Shown here one piece after another: positions 54,982 to 64,000 of a stretch of 64,000 nucleotides of DNA (position 1 is the first letter of the stretch; each line of letters begins with the position of its first letter). Position numbers and translations under genes: made by a program. This DNA comes from Crambe crambe. Lineage: Eukaryota; Porifera; Demospongiae; Poecilosclerida; Crambeidae. The stretch spans positions 868,001 to 932,000 of the forward strand of contig OZ004581.1 in NCBI GenBank assembly GCA_963924555.1, given 5' to 3'. Under the pieces are notes generated by a model, which worked only from the letters and a program-made list of their open reading frames with translations, did not search any database and had not been told where the DNA came from.

Positions 54982-55081
54982 ATTAACCACGCGCGTGCGG
55001 TTTGTAGTGAATTATAAGCACTCGCGATCGCCCTCGGGCCTCGTGCTTATAATTTGACTACAAACCTAGCGCTTGGTTAAT
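54982..55081. repeat. Inverted repeat of about 38 bp arms, CG-rich loop
   Basis: TTAACCACGCGCGTGCGGTTTG...ATAAGCAC pairs with GTGCTTATAATTTG...TTGGTTAA. A small MITE-like hairpin. Confidence 0.8.
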
Positions 55082-55633
55082 AACTATTACTTAGAGCTGA
55101 CTGTATTATTCTGTTCTATATCTATGGTCGAAATGGCTCGCTCGACGAGATCGAGAGTCATGGCAACTATCGTTTGTTACGCATGCGCATTATGTTCAAT
55201 TTCTAGTCCCTGTACTAAGAGAGCAGCTTTTTTTCTGAGTGGACTAGAGGCTAAACCTATGCCACACTGCACTGGTCGGGGTAAAATGCTACACATTCAT
55301 ATTAGAACATAGCCATAATGCGCCCCAATTTTTCTGCCATTATTATGATTAAGAACAGAAATCATGAAAAAGTGCGCTTTTATTATTCTTTCGTGTTGAG
55401 TCTTTCAGCCTCCAAAATTCTCCTGCATGATAAGAATGTGCATATAATACAGGGTAAGCAGTCATAGCAGCTATAACTTACTGTTTTCTGAGGTCATAGG
55501 TCATCCCTACATAGAGAGCGCTACTGCGCTCTCTGATAATCCAGCTATCGTGCATGTGTTACTTGATCACACGATATGATACAAAGAGGCAGCTTCTTGG
55601 ACCAAATAAAAAAAAAAAAAAAAAGAAGGCAAG

Positions 55634-57264
55634 ATGGTGTTTGTTGTTCTACAGAGGATTGCAGGTTGGTTGAGGGAGAAGATTTTGTTTTATTGACATA
55701 ATACCACCTTATGTAAACAAGCAAAGTCTTCTCTGTACAAATATTTGTATAGTACTTCATTCACTACAACAGTATGTCCTAGTACAAACAGTTTACATGT
55801 AGTAAATTATAAATTGAGCATGCCACATAGAGGGATGAGAAACTAATAATTAATTTTACCCGGCCTAATACCATAATTTTTGTGGCAATTGAGTGCATTT
55901 TTTTTTTTTATCGTGCAGTTGTTTTAGTCACCATCTTAGTACTACTACTACTCTATGGACACATCCAACGTTCAAATCTTATATTATATGGCTATCATAT
56001 ATTGAGCAACAGTAGTGATGTACTCACACAGTGTCATTCAGTATGGAATAGGTCATATTCTAAATCGGAGCATACCAGATACCTTGACGTTGTTCCCAGA
56101 AGAGCCTATTACGATAACAGAAACGTGCTTGGTGCAAACCGAAATGTGCTTTTGATACTTGCTGAAGTGAAGGACTCATCAAGAGGTGCACTTGTAGCAT
56201 GTGAGATCAACGGATATCAGTCATTCGATATTAGTCTAATCAAGGAAAGCTTGGAGTGGGTAAGACGAACTTACAAAAGGTATACTCACGCTGCAGTCAT
56301 TATTCAGTGCTTAGGGATACCCAGGCATCTCATTCAAAATGGAAGCACCACTAAGGTGATCTACAGAAATATAAATGACTCGTACTGCACTCGTGTGGAA
56401 ACCGAAGAACCCCTTGTCATTAGCACTCAAGATGGTTGGACTGTTGCTTCTGAGGGAAATGATTCCGTAGTGGTGTGTACTGCACTTTTCGGACACCCTC
56501 CAAGGGTCAACGAGTGGCTGAAGTATCAAAAAGCAATTGGCGTGGACTTGGTACATTTAGATGTCCATCCAAGCTTCTCTGAGAATGCGACTTCGGTTTA
56601 TCCTTATCTGCAAGAAGCTCTTGACAGCGGTTTCGTACGGATGGAAATCTGGGAGGATATCTTGGAAAACAGAATATTCTATTACGGTCAAGTTACTAAG
56701 AATATAGGGTGTGGTTTTCGATATGCCGGTGTGTTTGAATACGGAATATTTTGTGATTACGACGAGTTTTTCAACCCCTTGATTCCCAAGCATAAAGACG
56801 TGCAATTTTATGTGAAGAAATACTTCAAAGACAGCAGAGTAGGAAGTGTTGAATTAAGTAGGAGACATTTTAAGTGTGCTGCAATCGAGGAAGCATACAA
56901 GAGATTACCGGATGGCAATTTAACAAAGAGTTTGAGTGGAGTGGAGGCATATCATTGGCTTAGTCAACCAAAATCAATCCACAGACTTCGTGCTCTGGAG
57001 TCGACTCAGGTGCACACAGCACAACTCCTTGTAAAGGGCTACATAAAGAGGAAAGTAAACAAAGATGAGGTGTACTTTGGACATATAGCAATTGCTGAAA
57101 CCAAGAATTGCTTACTTGGCAATGGTGATAAGAGCCAAATAAAAAAGAAAGAAAAAGAAGTAGCTAACTATACTTTTTTTTTTTTTTGTTGTTTTTTTGT
57201 TTTTTTTTTGTTTTTTTTTCTTTATAACTTTAGTGTCCAAATGGGCACAAGGCGAGCCAACTAG
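55634..57264 (+). CDS. Family-92 glycosyltransferase (DUF23-like), type II membrane protein
   Basis: The long exon 55919-57264 follows a clear acceptor (TCGTGCAG). Its open frame would otherwise begin only with GTG, so I add a first exon 55634-55664 (MVFVVLQRIA) that joins at phase 1, giving 1377 nt (458 residues). A membrane anchor follows at once (VVLVTILVLLLLYGHI). The luminal part has the GT92 hallmarks: VVVCTALFGHPPRVNEWLKY, GVDLVHLDVH, and an acidic CDYDEFFNP motif at about residue 290 that would bind the metal-sugar nucleotide. GT92 enzymes are Golgi galactosyltransferases in known animals. The last 35 residues are poly-Phe from a T-rich run, so the true end may differ by an unseen splice. 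The donor of exon 1 is weak. Confidence 0.75.
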
Positions 57265-57839
57265 CCACTGGCTAATACTAAGGCTGCCTTCTCACACAAT
57301 ATCATGAAAAAATGCTAATAGCTGATCAATTTTGTTTAAGTCAATGATAAACTTTGAAACCCAACAATTATAGCAGTTAGTCAATGGATTTTGTTAAGCA
57401 TTCATTACACAAGTACCACACAGTATATGCTCCATAGCAGTGTTTAACACTGAAAAATCCTAGCCTGAAACCTGTAGGAAACTTGGTAAAGAAATTCATA
57501 GAACATGCAAGGGCACGGCATGTTTCTGTGTTTCCTATTCAAAATCTTATGTAATATGCCATGCATGCCCTTGTGTATCTTACAAAAAAAAACACACTGC
57601 ATTTCCTTCAAGTTTCTCTTGGAAACGCAAAGGAAATCTCTAATAATTTTTCATAGTGTAAACTGTCAGGAATCCATTACAACAGTGTGTATGGCAGTTT
57701 AATTGGCACAGAATTGAGCAGTTGTGTGAAGTAAAGATATACAATTAATCCATATGTGCTTGAATTTTCCATACATTTTCAAGACCCAACCATATTATAG
57801 AGTTAACATAAAATCATTCATCATACTAAAACAAACTAG
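57265..57839. other. Convergent spacer between the glycosyltransferase and the death-domain gene
   Basis: The only feature is a duplicated GCATGCCCTTG/GCACGGCATG area around 57505-57570. No gene. Confidence 0.5.
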
Positions 57840-58519
57840 CTATAGTTCATCTCTGCAATATTGTTCACTCCAATTCATGTACTTCTTAGCTATCTTGCAT
57901 GCTTCACGTTTATTACTAATAGGGAACTCGGCAATAGCTTTGACCACACTCTCCCAGGTAGGGTCCTGATTGTTGAAGTAATTGGTGAGACATTCACGCT
58001 TCTTATGAAGAGGAGGATCTGTAGCGAACTCTAACTTCTGCATGACAGCAGTGTCGACGTGTAAGGCACTGCACAGGCTCTTCCAGTCTCCTATGTTCTT
58101 TGTTGCCAAGAAGAAGTCATCAAAGTTTTGTATAGGGTGTTGTTCTATAAAGGAATATCATAAAGATCACTGCAAGTTGAGGTAGCTAAGGTAACTCAAA
58201 GTCATTTTCCCTTCAATACGCTATGTGGTTGTGAGGGAGCTATTAAGAACTCTGAATAGCATTAGCTAGCTAAACTCGAATTGTAAGATCGTTTACAATT
58301 ATGATCAATCTTTTTATAGCATGATATACGTAGCTACTCACCTGATTTCCCTGGAGAATTTGGAGAAAATGGATCAGCTGCATGTGGATAAAGGAAGGTA
58401 GCTATAGGGGAAATAGATTTATAATTCATTTATTAGTAGATACATTTCTGACATACATGAAAGTCCAAGCCACGCTGATACCAGACCAACTGCCAAGAAG
58501 ACTATTATAATGATGCACA
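57840..58519 (-). CDS. Membrane-segment plus death-domain exons ending in RDEL (5' part unresolved)
   Basis: Exons 58519-58457, 58401-58342 and 58144-57840 join, all at phase 1. The first is wholly hydrophobic (CIIIIVFLAVGLVSAWLGLS), a single membrane helix; the second is a Pro/Ser linker (LYPHAADPFSPNSPGKS); the third is a death domain (FFLATKNIGDWKSLCSALHV, CLTNYFNNQDPTWESVVKAI, EACKIAKKYMNW) ending CRDEL. No start codon lies just upstream. The preceding exon would have to end at phase 1, as does the exon of the caspase-like gene at 59617-59117, so this may be an alternative 3' part of that gene. The death domain is closest to the one at 40651-41036. If the membrane helix is type I, the RDEL end would be cytosolic and not a retrieval signal. 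Confidence 0.65.
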
Positions 58520-59002
58520 CTGCAGTTGTTTTTTTGGTATAATAAGTGAACAAATAAATAAATAATAATTAGTTACTAGTTATAGGTTTAGTGAACATTA
58601 TAATAATTGTACTATGATTTACTATTAATATATAAAGACCAGGTCATTCCCCCCTTCTCCCCCTCATAATCCCCTTCCCCTCCCGTCTACCTTGATACTC
58701 TCCCCTCGTACCTCTCCCTCCCTTCCCGGTCCCCTCATATGGCAAGTTTGGCAAAACAAGGAAGAGAATAAGGTGATTTCAAGGAATCGTTTCCTGGTGG
58801 TATGTATTAAATGATGGTGCATGTATGACGAGCATGTATAAACTCTGCCTACATTTCAACTTCATCGTCCACAGACCAAACTAATTTTTATTCAATATAA
58901 AAGTCACAAAAAATAAAATAAGCATTTATTATCAAAAGTCTACACTAAGTGTGCATACAAAATTATACGAAATTCAATCCCGTAGAGTAATAGTATAGGA
59001 TT
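58520..59002. other. Spacer with a pyrimidine-rich block shared with the right edge
   Basis: 58640-58800 (CCCCTTCTCCCC..., CCTTCCCGGT, GGCAAGTTTGGCAAAACAAGG) resembles 63845-63985, and both lie about 130 bp upstream of a membrane-segment exon. The duplication therefore covered the upstream intron too. Confidence 0.6.
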
Positions 59003-62000
59003 TCACTTGAGATCACAACGTATCGTCATAGTTTTATCTTTACCTGCAAAATGGGATGTATTTATAGTAAGTCAATTGCTACATGTTTTAATGTAGCTAG
59101 GTGTTATAATATTGACCTTTGCATTCAGGATCTAGGCAAATGTGATCATTGAGTAGCGAGAGCCTCACTGGTTGAACAAAGGCATCCATTAAATCCTTAC
59201 CAACTTTTACTTTTTTATTTTTTCCCCTCATATCTGACATCAAAGCTTTGGCTGCTTCTACAAGGAGAACTTCAATGGAATGCAAATATCTTTTTTCCTT
59301 GTCTTCTAGCAGCTCGCAAATGGCTCTTAGCCACCACCCTCCTGCACAGTCTCCTTCATCGCTGAATGCAACATATCCTTTATCTGTTGCTTCAGCCACA
59401 AGATAATTGCTTCCCATTGCATACTTCATGATTTCTTTCTGGTTCGATGGATTTCTTACTACAGTCCTTTGAATATCACCTCCACGACAAGCCTCGAATA
59501 TGAATACCTTTGAAATCCCTCCAAGATGAATTCCTCTGGGATTGAGTATCTCATTTCTAGCTCTGATATAGTAATAATAAAAGCAAACAATTTGGCCATC
59601 AGTAGTGTAGTGACGTCCTATAACAATTCAATTTTTTTTCTCACAAGAATACACAAGATAACCATACACAAGTCATGCTTCTGTTAGAGCAGAAATAAAA
59701 ATTAATTTTCTCATAATGCAAGCACTGCTTCAGCTACTAGACTATATGCATGATTAGCTATGCAGTCAGTGGTAAGTAGCAGGCTTGAAGACCACACAAC
59801 CTATGATATTCATTCACACAGTCAAGTATAGCTGAGGAATGTTAGCTAACATATCAAGCCCCATGAGCATGGATCTAGCTCTAAACTTAAGGGAGGATTG
59901 TGGGACGTTATCAAATTTTTGAAACGTCCATATCTTCATTATACTATCCCCTATAAGCTTGATTTTGGTCTCAAAAGAGAGAGCTTTCCAATAGTTTAGC
60001 TACTTAGTTATAACTTTACACCCCATATGGAAGACCTGACATGACCTCAGTGGTTAAAAAATACTTGTAAAATTACCACATACTTAGGAGGCCTTTGATA
60101 CTCCTATCACAGCTTCTATGGGCCTAGCTGCTTTGAATGAACGAGTGGATTTCAGTTTCAAAAGTATGTTTAAAAATGTAACAAAATGACACTTGCTGTA
60201 TGTAGTCTGCTTACTTCATTTACAATCTCAGGGCTGCTTTCATGAACAAAGTCACTAGATAGATTCTACCTTTGAAGGATTGGTGTGTCTGATGAATATC
60301 AAGAATATCTCTGACATCCGGATTCTGCTTCAGCTCCAATAAGGCGGCTAAATAGATTTGACATTCTACGAAAACATTGGCAATCTTCTCTAAGTCCTTC
60401 TCCACCCCACCATGCTGGTAATCTAACTTCTTCTCTAATCTGTAATACGAGATATTATTTATTGGGGTGTGGCCACATACATTTTTTAAAAATTATATAA
60501 TTTTAATAATGGAATTTGATTATACACAGACAAACAAACAAGTCCAAGTCATGGCACTCCGTCTAGAGAGGGGGGGGAGAGTTGGGAGGCGATGTAGCCA
60601 TAAACAGGCGTTGCCACGCCACAGGGCGATGGCTAGTTGTCCAAAGAGGTGCTTGGAAGAGTTAGAGGAATCTGTAGTACCCACTCTGTCTGCGATGGCC
60701 TTGCCAATGGAGCGAACAGTTTGAATTGTGTCGTCAGCAAGGCCACCTAACGTTTCTGCTACCAGAGGAATGAAGTGCAAGCCTGCCGAGCGGCAAGCTG
60801 ATAAAGAGGATGCTAGCTTGCGGTTCACTCCCACCTGAAGGGCATGGCCTGGGGTGAAGGAGGCTTCATTTAGAGTCTGCTGCTGCAGGGGGCTGATTAC
60901 ATGGACATCCAGAGCTGCAGGACGGCCCCCTTTCCAATTGGGTAGAAGGATGTCAGCTGGGCGAGAGAGGGAGCTGGCAAGGAGGCCAGGGGTCTCCTTG
61001 GAAGGGGCCAAGGCTGCAGACTGGGCTGCAGAGAAGACCACGTCACGTATGGCATTATGCCGGGAAATGCGGTCACCGTTTCCACTACACCCAACCTGGT
61101 GATCACCAAAGATGTCAGCAGTATCCCGGCATTCTGGGCAAGGAAGTGGATTACTTTGGAGAGGAATTCCCAGCCAGTACCGCAGGCAGCATTGGAATTC
61201 TCTGTCTTGAAGGTGAAGACCCAGTGATGTTGATGGCACCACATTAAGTCAGTCCCCTGCATGAGGCAGACTTGAAGAGTATGCCAGAGCTCGTGAGCGG
61301 ATGGTGGGGGCAGAAGAGAGTAAGTTCTGGAAGGAGGCCTCATCAATGCTGTGGGAAAGAGAGCGTTGCCGTAGAGGGACATCGATATCATCAATATTTT
61401 GCCAGTTAGAATGGGCTGCTGTGGTGGCAAGGGCCTTCACGACAGGGACGGTGTGAAGTGTTGAGCTAGGCAGGTGACCAAGGATGCGCTCCACCAGATG
61501 CTTGGAGGCTGTGCTAGAGGCCAAAAAAGCAGCTGGAACATGTAGTGAGGCACTGCGAAGATTAAGGCCACCATGACTGCTGGGGAGGCTTGCCTTAAGC
61601 CATGACCAATCGGACAACGGACCACCCACGATAGATTCCAGGGTGTCACGGATGGCTTGGTCGAAATCACACGAGGATTGCTGTATATGGCTGGGAGGAC
61701 AGGCTCGGAGGACAAAAGAGACCTTGGGGAGTGCGAGACAGGAACGTAGGAGAGTAATCTCTGCTTGGGAGTCACCTAAGTCTCGTAGAACACCCAGGGA
61801 AGTCCTCACTTTTGTCAGCCTAGCCTGAAAGATTTCCTCACAGAAATCAGGTGGTCCAATGGGGCAGCCAAGGAGGGAGAAGCCCCGTCGTGTGATGGGA
61901 ATGTCGGCTGGTAGTGGAGATTGCGAATGATCCGCTTCCTTGGGAATGAAGAGAAGAGACTTTCCTCTGTTAAGGTGGAGGCCCAAGAGGGGGCCCTCTC

Positions 62001-63724
62001 TCTCAACGATTTGGAGGGCAGCAGCCAGGTCCTCAGGGTGACCCATGAGGGTGCCGTCATCGAGGTACCAAGCATTGAGGGAGAGGCCAGGGACTTCATC
62101 CCTGATCTTCTCTATCAGAGGGTGGAGAGATAAGGCAAACCCCAATGGACCTAGGGGGTCCCCTTGCTGCACACCACAGGAGCTGCGGATGGTTTCTTTG
62201 CCCATGAAGAGGAAAGGTTGGCAGGAATAGCATGCTTCAATCCAGGCAGAAAGGGTGGGGATGCGGTTACGAGTCTTCACAAACATGGCCTCCTGGCTAA
62301 TGCAGTTGAAGGCATTACTGAAGTCAAGGAGGAGCGTCCATCGATGTCTTGGGAGGGAGGAAGACATTAGGTCGGAAGCAGCATGAATGATTGCTTCGCA
62401 CCCGCCTTTGACACACACACCTAGTTGGAGGGGGGTGAGAGAGGAGAGGGCTGATTGGCGAGCGACATTAACAAGACACTTCGAGGTCAGCCGGCAGCCA
62501 CATACATGCGCATGCGCAATGGGCCCGGGTTTAAAATTTCATTTTGAAATTAAAACGATCATAATAACTCAACTGTTTTTCAGCCAGACTATCCATCACT
62601 GTGGTCCATCCTAGATGGGATGTTTCTCTAAAGATGAAAATTCCAATGATAATCATAGCTAGCTATTGGCCTGCATTAATTACTTTGTATTCTTTTGATA
62701 CTTCCATTAAGTTCGAGTTTTTGGAGTCCTTTGGCCAGTTCCCTCCATGTTGGTGTTCCATTTGCACACACACTCATGACATTATCTTGCCTAATCAACC
62801 AAGCATTAGCCATATCAAGGTGGATGGAGCCCAGTGGCATTTTATTCACAGTGGCTGGAAGAAGACCCAATGCTTGGCCTAAAGCCTTCACTTGATCAGG
62901 ACTAAGATCATCTATGACAGTCCTAACTTCAAAATTATGACGAACTCCTGTAAATTAAGAGAACATCATCACCCTGTATGAAGAAGGTATATACTCACCT
63001 AGTTCAGTAGTTCCATCAATCTTTCCAAGATCAATGGGCTCTGTGGAGAAGGTTTGCACTATAGAGTGAATATAAAAGGGAGTTAAAGATCCTGTCCTGA
63101 GCTCAGTGAGGATACTAATAGTAGCTATACTGAGGGCCCAAAGACTCAGCAAGGGCTTATCAAGTCACAAAGTAATGAGAAGGCATGTAACTCTCAAAAA
63201 TAAAACAACAACAATAATAATAACAACAAAAAAGCAACAAACATGTGATCATAACCACTGCATAATGTACGCACATATTATTGTACAGATTAAACAGCTG
63301 CTCACACTCTTCCACTCAATAAGGAAAGCCCCTTGCTTGAACACATAAAATAACCACAATGGAATGCAAATACATATCTGCTTCATGGCGGGACTCTATT
63401 GGAAAAGAGTAAAAAGCTATAAGTAAAAAGTGGAGTATTTCAATCAAGAACTATGAATAGCAGCTAAATTCTCTCTGAGGAATTGTAAGAACAGCAATTA
63501 TAATCAAGTTGCCACTTAAACTCAATCTTTTATAGCATGATTTACATAGCTACTAACCTGATTTCCCTGGAGAATTTGGATAAAGGGAGGTAGCTAGGAG
63601 AAATAGTTGATTTTAAATTTATGATTCGGGTAGCTATACATTTTTGACATACATGAAAGTCCAAGCCATGCTGACACCAGACCAACTGCCAAGAAGACCA
63701 CACCACTTATTATGATGATGTATA
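59003..63724 (-). CDS. Caspase-like peptidase gene with membrane-segment and death-domain exons (partial)
   Basis: Right to left: 63724-63653, membrane helix (YIIIISGVVFLAVGLVSAWL); 63594-63559, linker (LYPNSPGKS); 63058-62999, linker (VQTFSTEPIDLGKIDGTTEL); 62947-62684, death domain (SPDQVKALGQALGLLPATV, AWLIRQDN, PTWRELAKGLQKL); 60439-60270 (KDLEKIANVFVECQIYLAAL); 59617-59117, with SKVFIFEACRGGDI, the caspase active-site Cys box, and GWWLRAICELLEDKE, a p10-like segment; 59043-59003, the end. The 62684 donor is phase 1 but exon 60439 needs phase 2, so at least one exon is missed there. The catalytic His (SHG) exon was not found; KHDLCMVILCIL near 59641-59681 resembles the strand before it but does not join in frame. 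The start lies right of the window. Whether it is an active protease is open. Confidence 0.65.
59545..59890. repeat. Segment shared with a receptor intron, overlapping the caspase exon edge
   Basis: Matches 36585-37160. It starts inside the coding sequence of the exon at 59617-59117 (GAGATACTC in the sense direction) and runs into the intron, so either part of this exon was copied to the receptor locus or a repeat supplied part of the exon. Confidence 0.6.
60467..62510 (-). mobile_element. 5'-truncated non-LTR retrotransposon inside the caspase-like gene
   Basis: One frame from about 62480 to 60520 holds reverse transcriptase (TLLLDFSNAFNCI, GVQQGDPLGPLGFALS, NAWYLDDGTLMG), a CPECRDTAD...DHQVGC zinc knuckle and an RPADILLPNWKGGRPAALDV endonuclease-like motif. 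The only break is a TGA at 61251-61249 where a Trp codon (TGG) is expected, after LPHAGD. It has the same strand as the host gene and lies in the intron between the death-domain and caspase exons. Distinct in sequence from the elements at 42-45 kb; related in layout to 46445-47917. Confidence 0.85.
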
Positions 63725-64000
63725 CTGGAGTTTTTTTTTTTTTTAAGTGAACAAAATTAATAAATAAATAAATAATAGCAGCTATAGCTATAAAACATTA
63801 TAATAATTATAATGATTGTACTATTATTATCTACATAAAGACAAAGTCATTTCCCCTTCACCTCCCTTCTCCCCTTCATAATCCCCTTGATCTCTTCCCC
63901 TTTCCTCTCCTGGTCCACCTTGATACTTTCCCCTCATGCCCCCTCCCTTCCCGGTGGCAAGTTTGGCAAAACAAGGAAGTGATTTCATGGAAGGATTGTA
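63725..64000. other. Right edge: upstream intron of the caspase-like gene
   Basis: An A/T run abuts the membrane-segment exon; the remainder is the pyrimidine-rich block shared with 58520-59002. No exon could be assigned, so the gene's start codon lies outside the window. Confidence 0.5.

Noticed and set aside
55882..55918. GTG-initiated start for the glycosyltransferase
   Set aside because: A GTG start is not plausible in an animal gene and the stretch contains a clear acceptor at 55917-55918; a separate first exon at 55634-55664 fits the phase.

Overview
The window reads as nuclear DNA of a non-bilaterian animal, most likely a demosponge. Genes are split by many short GT-AG introns. Spacers are AT-rich and full of TAGCTAGC strings, microsatellites, fold-back elements and LINE fragments. 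The gene content (death domains, a caspase-like peptidase, a LIM-RA-SARAH RASSF protein, a cadherin-like receptor, Smr-domain duplicates) fits a sponge. I cannot name the species; this is inference from style and content. No rRNA, tRNA, CRISPR array or bacterial gene layout was seen.

Region 1 (1-18 kb) is a duplicating gene nest on the minus strand. Two families alternate: small secreted Vps62-like (DUF946) proteins with a separate signal-peptide exon (one intact gene, one broken gene, one first exon at the left edge, one 3' relic), and Smr-domain proteins (three intact models, two of them with an N-terminal DUF1771 region, plus relics including one inverted). Two transposon-derived Ulp1-protease/PHD-finger loci lie among them.

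Region 2 (18-22 kb) holds no convincing gene. It carries an 8 x 50 bp array; a second, unrelated 8 x 50 bp array lies in an intron of the neighbouring Smr gene.

Region 3 (22-28 kb, plus strand) is an 11-exon RASSF homologue (494 aa model; LIM, RA, SARAH), expected to act in Hippo/Ras signalling. Several of its 3' splice sites sit behind very long pyrimidine tracts.

Region 4 (29-40 kb, minus strand) is an 18-exon single-pass receptor (1279 aa model) with a Cys-rich DUF4215-type repeat, cadherin-like repeats, a furin-type site, one membrane segment and a basic/acidic tail. Upstream, a signal exon plus two exons resembling the N-terminus of Notch ligands (MNNL/DSL-like) end in a splice phase that fits the receptor's second exon.

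Region 5 (40-64 kb) holds a secretory-type double death-domain gene ending in RDEL, several 5'-truncated non-LTR retrotransposons, two hAT-type elements with visible 8 bp target-site duplications, a family-92 glycosyltransferase, and at the right edge a caspase-like gene with death-domain and membrane-segment exons. That gene is followed by a membrane-segment/death-domain unit that also ends in RDEL. The shared phase-1 exons of the last two loci suggest exon shuffling among innate-immunity or cell-death receptors.

Exon boundaries were placed by eye from splice motifs and reading-frame continuity. Complete models were accepted only when their total coding length divided by three.
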